Origin: Verrucomicrobiales bacterium
GTDB taxonomy: Bacteria; Verrucomicrobiota; Verrucomicrobiia; Verrucomicrobiales; DEV007
Length of the DNA stretch: 41,306 nt
Reading direction: 5' to 3'
NCBI GenBank assembly: GCA_029212615.1
Contig: JARGPJ010000016.1
Location: forward strand, 1-41,306
The notes under the pieces: generated by a model
Seen by the model: the letters and a program-made list of their open reading frames with translations, nothing else
Told to the model about the DNA's origin: nothing
The model's database searches: none
Made by a program: the position numbers and the translations under genes
Part shown: positions 27,371 to 35,241 of the stretch, one piece after another
Position numbering within the stretch: position 1 is the first letter of the stretch
How the letters are laid out: each line of letters opens with the position of its first letter

Positions 27371-27529
27371 GATATCGCCTCCTTCGTCTTTCGATTCAAA
27401 AAATAGTTAAGCGCCTATGCAGGGAATGGGAGTCGCCTGGCAATGGATTGCACTGAGCAGTGAACCCGCTGACCAGATCAGCTCCCGCGCCCTGAACGGT
27501 TTCAAGGGTGAAGATTGAGCTGACAGTGC
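27371..27529. other. 159-nt spacer between the COG0523 GTPase gene and the gene upstream of hisI
   Basis: No gene or clear terminator is seen. It contains the ribosome binding site of the gene that starts at 27370. It may hold a promoter for the hisI pair, but I cannot point to one, so co-transcription with the GTPase gene is undecided. Confidence 0.4.
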
Positions 27530-28756
27530 TCATGACTCGATAGCATTGATCCCCATATTCCATTCCGGAAAAGGATCGGTGAAGCGGACTTTCCATTCAT
27601 CTTTCACTATCGCCAGTTCTTCTTCGGTGAGAAGTGCCGCATCAAGCATCGCAGTGAGAGCCTCACGATCCATGCCTGAACCGATGAGAACAATTTCCTG
27701 GCGGCAATCCCCATTCTCACCCTGGCTGACACGTTCAATTTCGGCGAGTTGGTCCGGGTCCTCAGGCCAATGTTCTTTCGGCACCGCGGCCCAGAAAAAC
27801 CCCATGCACTGGTTCTGGCACATCGCTCCCGCCTGCGACCAGTAGCCGGCCATCTGTAAACGTGTCGCAAGCCAGAAGACACCTTTTGATCGGATCACCC
27901 CCGGCCATTCACGACTGAACACCTCGTAAAGGCGAGCAGGATGAAACGGGATACGCCGCTCATAGACAAAGTTGGAGATTCCGTATTCTTCGGTTTCCGG
28001 CGTGTACTCGACGAGTGAATCAAGCCAGCCGGTTGTCTCCTCCGCCTCGGCGAGGTCGAAGAGCCCCGTTCCCATCACCTGATCGAGGGCGACCTCTGCA
28101 TTCTTCGTTTCGTAGACTTTCGCTTTCGGGTTAAGTGCCCCGATCATCGCCCTGATCCGGCGGAGATCCTCCGGTGGAACCAAATCCACTTTGTTCACCA
28201 GAATCACATTGGCAAACTCGACCTGATCGACAAGAAGATCGACGATGGATCGCTCATCCTCCTCGCCCAGGGCTGTTCCACGAGATTGAAGGTCATCGAC
28301 ACTCTCGTAATCTTTGAGAAAATTGAGTGCATCAACAACCGTGACCATCGTGTCGATCCCCGAAATATCACCGAGCGAGTTGCCGTCTTCATCGCGAAAA
28401 GTGAAAGTCTCCGCCACCGGCATTGGCTCGCTCACTCCGGTGGATTCGATCAGCAAATAATCAAAACGGCCCTCACGCGCGAGCTTTCCGATCTCGATGA
28501 GCAGATCCTCGCGAAGGGTGCAGCAGATACAGCCATTCGACATTTCGACCATCTTCTCCTCAGCATGAGAAAGCGATGCATCGCCCGAGCGAACCAGCGC
28601 CGCGTCAATGTTTACTTCGCTCATGTCATTGACGATGACAGCGACTTTTTTCCCGTCACGATTGCGGAGAATATGATTGAGCAAGGTTGTTTTACCCGCA
28701 CCGAGAAAACCGGAGAGAACAGTGACAGGGAGTTTGGGTTGTAGTGAATTTACCAT
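27530..28756 (-). CDS. COG0523 (CobW-like) GTPase, ZigA/ZagA-type metallochaperone
   Basis: A 408-residue G3E GTPase. Walker A is GFLGAGKT (16-23), the metal-binding CxCC is Cys76, Cys78 and Cys79 ([10 protein letters not shown]), ESTGVSEP follows at 104-111, and the guanine motif is NKVD (188-191). The long C-terminal half, with PARLYEVF and then [20 protein letters not shown] (291-310), is typical of the zinc-limitation subgroup (ZigA, ZagA, YciC), which is thought to deliver zinc to client enzymes when zinc is scarce. The start at 28756 matches the family N-terminus; an in-phase start at 28804 would lie inside the inverted repeat. It is divergent from the flavoprotein gene across a strong operator-like sequence. 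Confidence 0.92.
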   Translation of the reverse strand: MVNSLQPKLPVTVLSGFLGAGKTTLLNHILRNRDGKKVAVIVNDMSEVNIDAALVRSGDASLSHAEEKMVEMSNGCICCTLREDLLIEIGKLAREGRFDYLLIESTGVSEPMPVAETFTFRDEDGNSLGDISGIDTMVTVVDALNFLKDYESVDDLQSRGTALGEEDERSIVDLLVDQVEFANVILVNKVDLVPPEDLRRIRAMIGALNPKAKVYETKNAEVALDQVMGTGLFDLAEAEETTGWLDSLVEYTPETEEYGISNFVYERRIPFHPARLYEVFSREWPGVIRSKGVFWLATRLQMAGYWSQAGAMCQNQCMGFFWAAVPKEHWPEDPDQLAEIERVSQGENGDCRQEIVLIGSGMDREALTAMLDAALLTEEELAIVKDEWKVRFTDPFPEWNMGINAIES

Positions 28757-28777
28757 GCGAGTTCTGATTGCTTTAAC

Positions 28778-28799
28778 TTTAACGCAATCTACTTGCAAA
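28778..28799. promoter_or_regulatory. Second, degenerate copy of the operator core
   Basis: TTTAACGCAA at 28778-28787 closely matches TTTAATGCAA in the left arm of the main repeat (28804-28813). Both sites then have GCAA, five bases, TTGC (28784-28796 and 28810-28822). They are 26 bp apart, so both fall near the same face of the helix if about 2.5 turns are allowed for. The outer part of the right arm is poorly conserved here. It probably is an auxiliary site nearer the GTPase start. Confidence 0.5.
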
Positions 28800-28833
28800 A
28801 TCATTTAATGCAAATAGTTTGCATTAAATGATT
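28799..28833. promoter_or_regulatory. 35-bp perfect inverted repeat (16-3-16), probable metalloregulator operator
   Basis: The left arm AATCATTTAATGCAAA (28799-28814) and right arm TTTGCATTAAATGATT (28818-28833) are exact reverse complements around TAG. The arms are AT-rich, unlike the flanking coding DNA. It lies between the divergent COG0523 GTPase and flavoprotein genes, and the flavoprotein ATG (28828) is within the right arm. The size and AT-richness suit a Fur-family (Zur-like) dimer or dimer pair, and the neighbouring ZigA/ZagA-type gene points to Zur. The regulator itself is not in the window. Confidence 0.8.
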
Positions 28834-30030
28834 CAGCACAGGACTTCCTCCCCCAACACTCAAGACGTGATCATCGTCGGCGCAGGCCCGGCAGGACTCG
28901 GCTGCGCGGCAGCCCTCAAAGAATGCGGGATCGAAAATATACTGACCCTCGACAGGCGGGAGGTCGGCGCAGCCTTTTCTTCGTGGCCCGCGCAGATGCG
29001 CATGATATCGCCATCATTTCATTCCAATCCCTTCGGACAGCCGGATCTCAATGCGATCACGCCTCATACCTCGCCGGCCGACTACCTCCATTCGGAACAT
29101 CCCACAGGCCCGGAATATGCCAAATACCTGCAGGCGGTTTCGACGTACTACGAGCTTAACATCCAAACCGGCATCACTGTTTCCGCGGTGGAAAAGTCGA
29201 TTGGCGGACTCGAAGTCAGAACCGGGGAAAAAACGTTCTACGCCCAACATGTAATCTGGGCAGCGGGCGAGTTCTTCTTTCCGAATGACAATGAAATCCG
29301 GGGCCGCGAATACTGTCTACACAACAGTGAGGTGGAAGACTGGAAAAATCTTCCCGGAGTTGAGCATGCTGTCATTGGAGGGTTCGAGAGCGGAATCGAT
29401 GCCGCGATTCATCTCGCCCGTGCCGGGAAATCTGTCCATCTCCTTTCGCGAGGTGAGCCATGGCATCACGACAGCACTGATCCCAGCCGGATGCTCAGCC
29501 CCTTCACCCGCGACCGTCTCAAAGATGTCTTTCTTACAGCGCCCGGGACAATCCGATTCTATCGCGATGCCGACATCGTGGAAGTGGTTAAACAAGGTCA
29601 GGACTACCTCATTCTTGACCGCGAAGGTGAACCTTTCGAGATTTCCACCCCGCCGATTTTATGCACCGGTTTCAACGGTGGCCTCGGACCGGTCGCGAGC
29701 CACTTCACCGACGACGACGGACAACTGAGTTTCACCGAGGAAGCGGACGAATCGCCAACCTTACCTGGGCTTTTCTACAGCGGCCCAATGCTGCAACACC
29801 GCCAGTCGATCTTCTGCTTCATCTACAAGTATCGGGGTCGATTCGGAATCATTGCGCGGGAAATAGCGGAACGTCTCGGACGGGAATGGGAGGCACCACT
29901 CCGGCAATGGCAGGAACGGGGCTTTCTCATCGAGGATCTCGATTGCTGCACCGACTGTACCTGTGCCGTGGAAAACGAGCATGAAACGGCGCCCGCCGCA
30001 GTGGAAGACTACGCGGGAGCAATCCGATAG
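28828..30030 (+). CDS. NAD(P)/FAD-dependent oxidoreductase with Cys-rich C-terminus
   Basis: A 400-residue flavoprotein. The FAD-binding motif is VIIVGAGPAGLGCAAAL (about 14-30). A second nucleotide-binding motif (VIGGFESGIDAAIHLARAG, near 186) has Phe-Glu where GGGxSG is usual. A C-terminal FAD contact segment (LPGLFYSGPML) is also present. The overall look is that of the YpdA/thioredoxin-reductase-like group, but the redox-active CxxC of thioredoxin reductase is absent. The chain ends with Cys373, Cys374, Cys377 and Cys379, a cluster fit to bind a metal or an Fe-S centre. ATG 28828 is the only ATG before the Rossmann motif; it lies inside the operator, so bound repressor would block initiation directly. 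First gene of a three-gene + strand unit. Substrate unknown. Confidence 0.85.
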   Translation: MIQHRTSSPNTQDVIIVGAGPAGLGCAAALKECGIENILTLDRREVGAAFSSWPAQMRMISPSFHSNPFGQPDLNAITPHTSPADYLHSEHPTGPEYAKYLQAVSTYYELNIQTGITVSAVEKSIGGLEVRTGEKTFYAQHVIWAAGEFFFPNDNEIRGREYCLHNSEVEDWKNLPGVEHAVIGGFESGIDAAIHLARAGKSVHLLSRGEPWHHDSTDPSRMLSPFTRDRLKDVFLTAPGTIRFYRDADIVEVVKQGQDYLILDREGEPFEISTPPILCTGFNGGLGPVASHFTDDDGQLSFTEEADESPTLPGLFYSGPMLQHRQSIFCFIYKYRGRFGIIAREIAERLGREWEAPLRQWQERGFLIEDLDCCTDCTCAVENEHETAPAAVEDYAGAIR

Positions 30031-30035
30031 GAGCG

Positions 30036-30689
30036 ATGAAGACCAGGCTTTTTTCTTCACCTTTCACTCCGGCGAAACGCTCCAGTTCCGAAGAGCTCTA
30101 CGATATGCCGGTATCACGCCTTCGGGCCCTGCTTCGGGATTTCACCACCCTCCTCGGGCAACAGATGTATTTCTGGGGCCGCGACGTGCTCCATCCCCGG
30201 GGAAACTTGCTCTGCGAAAGCGGATTCGAAAGGAGAAAGTCCGGGGGACTGGAGGGTACGAGTTGCTACCGCAGAAATCTCGGGGACGACGGGATTATCG
30301 AGCTACATGGAGCCTGCGCCGGTCACTACGCGCCCTTGAGAGATGAGGAGTCAAATTTCCTCTACATTCGCAACAGGAAGCGCTGCTTTCTCCACTCAGG
30401 GAACGAACCACCCCCTCCCGGCGTTTACGCGACCGACACCCTGCACTGCGGCCCCGCGCTCGACCTGTATTTCGCCAGTCTCCGATTTCTCGACTGGTGG
30501 CTGGATTACGAAAAATGGATCGGAGAAGAGACTTCGACAAGCTGGAGAAAAGCGAGCTACACCGCGTTTGCGAGTCTCCCTGCCTCGCGGCCTACTCTCC
30601 CACCTCAGAAGGCCATCCTCTGGCTCAACCAGTATCAGCGGCATCCCACACGAATCGCCCGCATCAGCGAGTGGATGCGATCCAACTAG
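30036..30689 (+). CDS. Unknown Cys/His-rich protein of the metal cluster
   Basis: A 217-residue protein I do not recognise. It has no signal peptide or membrane helix. Five cysteines (60, 77, 94, 117, 138), several near histidines (His53, His91, His97, His120, His137), lie in short conserved-looking segments: GLEGTSCYRR, ELHGACAGHYAP and TDTLHCGPALDLYF. These could form a metal site. A Trp-rich stretch follows (FLDWWLDYEKW, 151-161). It starts 5 nt after the flavoprotein gene with AGGAG only 2 nt before the ATG, and ends 38 nt before the FeoB-like gene, so it belongs to the same unit. A metal-handling role is inference from context only. Confidence 0.75.
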   Translation: MKTRLFSSPFTPAKRSSSEELYDMPVSRLRALLRDFTTLLGQQMYFWGRDVLHPRGNLLCESGFERRKSGGLEGTSCYRRNLGDDGIIELHGACAGHYAPLRDEESNFLYIRNRKRCFLHSGNEPPPPGVYATDTLHCGPALDLYFASLRFLDWWLDYEKWIGEETSTSWRKASYTAFASLPASRPTLPPQKAILWLNQYQRHPTRIARISEWMRSN

Positions 30690-30727
30690 AGGATCCGTAT
30701 CCCACCGCTCGATCCCACTCATCTAAC

Positions 30728-32431
30728 ATGATCACCAGTCTAGACCACCTCATCCCCTTCCGCCCTGCCGCCAACCGGACGGAGCAACCGATTGTCCTCG
30801 CTCTCGGACTCGAAAGCGTCGGGAAAACACAATTGCTTTCCCGACTCAGTGGACGCCACGCCACGCCGGAGAATTTCCGTGGATCCACCCTCGCCTGTGA
30901 ATCCTACGCAGGGAACGAATCGACATGGGCCGATACCCCCGGCATTTATCTGGATTCGGAAACAGAGACGACGCGAACCACTCTGAATGCCCTCACGACG
31001 ACAGATCAAGTCATGCTCGTGGTTCGGGCCGATCGCGCCGCGGCGGACCTCGAGACACTCCTCCCTCTCGTCGAGGGAAAACCGGGCTTCCTCGTCTTCA
31101 CCTTTGCCGATCGTCTCGAAAGCGATCGGGAATCACAGGAAATGAAACGTGACGTTGCCGAAACGCTCGGCGTTCCCGTTTTTCTGATCGATGCACGGGA
31201 TTTCGGGGATGAGACCGCTACCGAAATGAGAAAGACCGCTCTCAGGACTTCGCCTGCATCCTTCCACAGCGCCGATCTCACTGGTATTGCGTCCCGCTAT
31301 CCGGCCCGCACTACCGCCGCCACTCTCGTGGAAAAACTTATCCGGCACCCCCTCGCCGCCCTTGTTCTGCTCCTCCTTCCCGCAGGGATCGCTGTGACCC
31401 AGGCGAATCGATTTGCCGACTGGCTCTTCGACCCGGTGGCGTCGCTAATCGCCCCGCTGCAATCATGGGTTGAGAAAGGACCGGACTTTATCGCAGCTCT
31501 CTTCGCGGGCGACTACGGCCTCGTCTCCATGTTTCCCTTTCTCCTGCTCTACGCCGTCCCGACGATCCTCGTTTTCTCGGTCATCCTTGCCTTCTACAAA
31601 TCTACCGGTCTCATCGACCGCATCTCAGTCGCTTTGCATCCCTGGCTGCGTCCCTTTGGCGTTGGCGGACGAGACCTTGTGCGAGTCGTCATGGGGTTTG
31701 GCTGCAACGTCCCCGCTATCGTTGCCAGTCGCGCCTGCACCTCCTGTTCGCGCGGTGCCTGTGTCTCGGCAATTTCCTTTGGATCCGCCTGCTCATATCA
31801 GCTCCCCGCGACCCTGGCCGTTTTCGCAGCGGCCGGATTGGCAGGATTGGGGATGGTTTATATTGCGGTACTTGCACTCACGACGCTGATCTACCTCCGG
31901 TTCACGACACCGAAGGCGCTGCGTCTCGCGACAAACGCACTTCTTCTTCCGGAATCTGATCCACTGCACGCCCCCTCCTGGAGAAGCATGATGCGGGAAG
32001 TCCTTGGAAATCTCCACCAGTTCGTCATCATGGCTCTACCGGTCTTTATTGGAATCTGCTTCGCTGCTGCCACCCTCGCCTACCTCGGCGTTCTCGACTG
32101 GTTTGCGAAAGCTCTTTCCCCGGTCATGGCTCTCTTTGGATTGCCCGGCGAAGCCGCCACCGCTGTCGTCCTCGGTTCGATCCGTAAAGACGGGCTTGCG
32201 ATCGGTCTTCTCGACAGTGACCGGGGCGCTTTGAAAGTCGGGCTCGAGACGCCGGCGCAAGTTCTTACCGCTGTGTATCTGGCGGGAGTGCTCCTACCCT
32301 GTCTCGTCACGCTCTACACGATTGGACGCGAAATGCGATGGGCCTTTGCCGCGAAACTCTGCCTGCGGCAAATGGCATGGGCGGCTGGATTCAGTCTCGT
32401 CATTGCCTGGGTCGGAGCCGTCTTTTTCTAA
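30728..32431 (+). CDS. FeoB-like metal transporter with degenerate GTPase domain
   Basis: A 567-residue membrane protein, shorter than usual FeoB. Residues 20-190 are a small G domain with G1 GLESVGKT (27-34) and G3 DTPG (69-72), but the guanine-specifying NKxD is replaced by TFAD (125-128). The rest has two gate-type membrane bundles: GFGCNVPAIVASR (323-335) and FGSACSYQLPA (351-361) are FeoB hallmarks, and IRKDGLAIGLL (485-495) matches the second gate. Between the first two are extra cysteines (337, 340, 345) not typical of FeoB, next to the usual Cys326 and Cys355. FeoB carries Fe(II); here the linked ZigA/ZagA-type gene and operator suggest zinc or another divalent metal. ATG 30728 was chosen over in-phase 30497, which overlaps the preceding gene. 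Confidence 0.85.
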   Translation: MITSLDHLIPFRPAANRTEQPIVLALGLESVGKTQLLSRLSGRHATPENFRGSTLACESYAGNESTWADTPGIYLDSETETTRTTLNALTTTDQVMLVVRADRAAADLETLLPLVEGKPGFLVFTFADRLESDRESQEMKRDVAETLGVPVFLIDARDFGDETATEMRKTALRTSPASFHSADLTGIASRYPARTTAATLVEKLIRHPLAALVLLLLPAGIAVTQANRFADWLFDPVASLIAPLQSWVEKGPDFIAALFAGDYGLVSMFPFLLLYAVPTILVFSVILAFYKSTGLIDRISVALHPWLRPFGVGGRDLVRVVMGFGCNVPAIVASRACTSCSRGACVSAISFGSACSYQLPATLAVFAAAGLAGLGMVYIAVLALTTLIYLRFTTPKALRLATNALLLPESDPLHAPSWRSMMREVLGNLHQFVIMALPVFIGICFAAATLAYLGVLDWFAKALSPVMALFGLPGEAATAVVLGSIRKDGLAIGLLDSDRGALKVGLETPAQVLTAVYLAGVLLPCLVTLYTIGREMRWAFAAKLCLRQMAWAAGFSLVIAWVGAVFF

Positions 32432-32519
32432 ATACTTTGAGAAAGGCAGTTGGCGACAACTGTCGGAGAAATACCATTCAAAGTGCCCGATTGCGCCTGC
32501 CGGAGGCAGCAGCCAAAAA

Positions 32520-32591
32520 TGCGCGATACTGGATTTGAACCAGTGACCCCATCGGTGTGAACGATGTGCTCTACCCCTGAGCTAACCGCGC
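32520..32591 (-). tRNA. tRNA-Val (anticodon CAC)
   Basis: The minus strand folds as a cloverleaf. The acceptor GCGCGGT (32591-32585) pairs with ATCGCGC (32527-32521), with discriminator A at 32520. The D arm is AGCTCAGGGGTAGAGC. The anticodon stem CATCG/CGATG encloses loop TTCACAC, with CAC as anticodon. The T arm is ACTGGTTCAAATCCAGT. The CCA end is not encoded, in contrast to the tRNA-Asn gene. It is isolated between the FeoB-like gene and the histidine kinase gene. Confidence 0.95.
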
Positions 32592-32716
32592 GATTTGGGA
32601 GGGCGTAGATGCTAATTCAACAGCCTTGGAGGTTCAAGTAATTGATGGACTCTTTTCGGTATGATTTTTATTAAATTTATATTGAATGGAAACTTTTGCG
32701 CGCGATATTAAGCCCA
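32592..32716. promoter_or_regulatory. AT-rich upstream region of the histidine kinase gene
   Basis: This gap must hold the tRNA-Val promoter (minus strand) and the kinase promoter (plus strand). A markedly AT-rich tract at about 32659-32688 lies 30-60 nt before the kinase ATG and is the likely promoter region. I could not assign a well-spaced -35/-10 pair. Confidence 0.35.
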
Positions 32717-35218
32717 ATGCGATCCCGAAAACCATCTCTAGGTTTCACTTTGTTGTGTGCCAGCCTCCTCATGGCGGCTGCTGGCGCATTCCTGGGTATT
32801 GGTATCACCTATCTTCACGAGCTGAAAAACGAGAAAAAAAACCTGAACGCGGATTTCTATTCGAAAGCGGCGGAATTTTCTCAGCGCTTGACTCAAAAGC
32901 AGCTCGATCACCTGAAGAACAACGACCCGCAGGGTGTTGGCGAGGTCCAGGATTATCTCGAAGCAGTCAACTACACACTTTCGGTGTTTCCTGCGGCGAG
33001 ACTTCGAATCTACTCTCTCGACGCAAACGGAGGTGGCCCGGTTGTCGCCTTCAACCACGAGACGAAAACATTTATAGAAGACGACGAAACCGCACTCCCT
33101 TCCATTCTCCTTGATGCAACAACGACAGGGCGGCCCATCATGAAGGGTCTCGCAGGAGACCTCGAAGACCTCGGCGCGGCAACGAACAGTTTGCGTTCCA
33201 GCTTTGGCAATTCAAACGCGCGTCCGACCACCTTGCGGGCAATTTTCCCCACGAAAGTAGCTGGAGAGACCTACTACATCGGAACCGAATCACTCGTCAG
33301 CTCGAAGTTTCTCAGGATCACCAATATCCTCGAACTCCGTCACTTCTTCCCTCTCATCGGCATCGTCCCTCTCCTCATCTCTCTCATTTTCATGGGAACC
33401 TGGTTCTCGAAACGCCTCAACGGCCTTTCCGAGGGCATGAAAACAGTGAGTGAAGGGCGCTACGACTATCGCCTGAAAGAAGCGGGACCTCCCGAGATCG
33501 AAAAAATTCACACCAGCTTCAACCTGATGGCGGAAAGCCTCAGGAGGACAACCACGCAGTTTGAAGATTCGATCAAGGAGATTCAGATCGCCAAACAGCA
33601 GGCAGAGGTAGCTCAGGATGCCAAATCCGACTTCCTCGCCAACATGAGTCACGAGATTCGCACGCCCATGAACGGAATCATCGGGACGACGAGTCTTCTC
33701 ATCGAGACGCCTCTCACCAGCGAGCAGAAAGAGCTTGTCCAGATCATGCGTTCCAGCGGGCAGTCGCTGGTTCACCTCATCAACGACGTTCTCGATTTCT
33801 CAAAACTTGAGTCAGAGAAAATGGAACTCGAAAATGACTCCGTCGATCTCACCCAGTTGATCGAAGAAACCATCGAAATGTTCGCCTACTATGCTGCGGA
33901 GAGCCAAATCGAATTGATCTACTTCATCGAGAAACGCGTACCCACACTCATCTTCGGCGACCGCGAACGAATCAAACAGGTTCTCGTCAATCTCGTTGGC
34001 AACGCGATGAAGTTCACTCACAAAGGCGAAGTGATCATCACCGCCTGCATGTCGTCACGTGAGACTAAGACCGGCAGTGAGGCGATGATCCAGGTCTCTG
34101 TCAAAGATTCAGGAATCGGAATTGCTGAAGAGAATCAGAACAAAATTTTCGACGCCTTCACTCAGGCGGATGCTTCTACGACCCGGCGCTTCGGTGGCAC
34201 CGGACTGGGTCTCGCCATCAGCCGCAAACTTTGCCATATCTTCGGCGGATCTCTCGGTGTGAAAAGCGAGCTGGGCATCGGCTCAGAGTTCTTTTTCGAT
34301 ATACCTTTCCGCGAGGTTCCTCAGCAGGGCACGATCAAACCGCAACACCAGATTGAAAATCAGAAACCACTCCATGGTATTTCGTGTGTCCTACTGACCC
34401 GGAACGCGGCTCTCGGCTCCCTGCTCCGAACCTACCTCGAAGGTTGGCGGGTAACCGTTCAGTCCGCTAAACACTTCACTCCCGATCTGGCACAACACAT
34501 CGCCGCAAAAGCACCCGATCTCGTCATCGCCGATCCAATGGCGATGGAACACGAGGAGAACATGAAGAAATTCGCAGGAGAACTGATCAACCACCAAATT
34601 CCTGCCATCTTCCTGTCGAGCATCGGGGAAAGCAGCATTCGTATTGACGAAGATCAGTTCCCTCTCATCCGCACGCTTTACAAACCAGTCTCCGAGCTGA
34701 AACTGCTGAAAGACTCTGTCTCCATGGTTCAACGGAAGCGCGGAATCGAAATCTGCGAAACGAATTTCGAGAAACCGGACGATGCGAATTCTATCAAAGG
34801 CGAAAATTTTGCGAAACGCTTTCCCGCCCGCATTCTCATTGTCGAAGACGTCCTCATGAACCAGAAGATTGCGGGGATGGTGCTTGAGAAACTGGGTTAC
34901 ACCAATATCGAATTTGCGAACCATGGCGGCAAAGGAGTCGAGCGCGTCTCAAAGGGAGACATCGATCTGGTTTTCATGGATCTGCAAATGCCTGTCATGG
35001 GAGGCCTCGATGCTACTGAAGCCATCCGCAAAAATTTCTCCCTCGAGCGACAGCCTGTCATTATCGCAATGACCGGCCATGCACTCGCCGGGGTCCGCGA
35101 TTCATGCCTCTCAGTAGGCATGAACGGATTCGTCGCCAAGCCCATTTCACTCGACGACGTGAAGCGCTCTATTCTTGAGGCGCTTGAAGACGCTGCTGCC
35201 GTTAGCCTGAACTCCTGA
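32717..35218 (+). CDS. Hybrid sensor histidine kinase with pseudo-receiver and receiver domains
   Basis: An 833-residue membrane kinase of BarA-like layout. TM1 is at about 10-32, a periplasmic sensor at about 33-207, TM2 at about 208-232 and HAMP to about 285. HisKA follows with the phospho-acceptor His312 in [10 protein letters not shown], then HATPase_c with [17 protein letters not shown] and [13 protein letters not shown]. Two receiver-like domains come next. The first (about 553-675) lacks the N-terminal acidic pair ([11 protein letters not shown]) and is probably non-functional as an acceptor, though an Asp is kept in VIADPM. The second (about 710-825) is intact ([22 protein letters not shown] with Asp755, a later Lys in VAKPIS). 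ATG 32717 is preferred over TTG 32696. No partner regulator is adjacent. Confidence 0.92.
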   Translation: MRSRKPSLGFTLLCASLLMAAAGAFLGIGITYLHELKNEKKNLNADFYSKAAEFSQRLTQKQLDHLKNNDPQGVGEVQDYLEAVNYTLSVFPAARLRIYSLDANGGGPVVAFNHETKTFIEDDETALPSILLDATTTGRPIMKGLAGDLEDLGAATNSLRSSFGNSNARPTTLRAIFPTKVAGETYYIGTESLVSSKFLRITNILELRHFFPLIGIVPLLISLIFMGTWFSKRLNGLSEGMKTVSEGRYDYRLKEAGPPEIEKIHTSFNLMAESLRRTTTQFEDSIKEIQIAKQQAEVAQDAKSDFLANMSHEIRTPMNGIIGTTSLLIETPLTSEQKELVQIMRSSGQSLVHLINDVLDFSKLESEKMELENDSVDLTQLIEETIEMFAYYAAESQIELIYFIEKRVPTLIFGDRERIKQVLVNLVGNAMKFTHKGEVIITACMSSRETKTGSEAMIQVSVKDSGIGIAEENQNKIFDAFTQADASTTRRFGGTGLGLAISRKLCHIFGGSLGVKSELGIGSEFFFDIPFREVPQQGTIKPQHQIENQKPLHGISCVLLTRNAALGSLLRTYLEGWRVTVQSAKHFTPDLAQHIAAKAPDLVIADPMAMEHEENMKKFAGELINHQIPAIFLSSIGESSIRIDEDQFPLIRTLYKPVSELKLLKDSVSMVQRKRGIEICETNFEKPDDANSIKGENFAKRFPARILIVEDVLMNQKIAGMVLEKLGYTNIEFANHGGKGVERVSKGDIDLVFMDLQMPVMGGLDATEAIRKNFSLERQPVIIAMTGHALAGVRDSCLSVGMNGFVAKPISLDDVKRSILEALEDAAAVSLNS

Positions 35219-35241
35219 GGGTTTTCAGAAGCATCCCGGGC

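Noticed and set aside
28286..28744. 152-residue plus-strand open frame inside the COG0523 GTPase gene
   Set aside because: Antisense shadow of the conserved CxCC and Walker regions of a certain gene.
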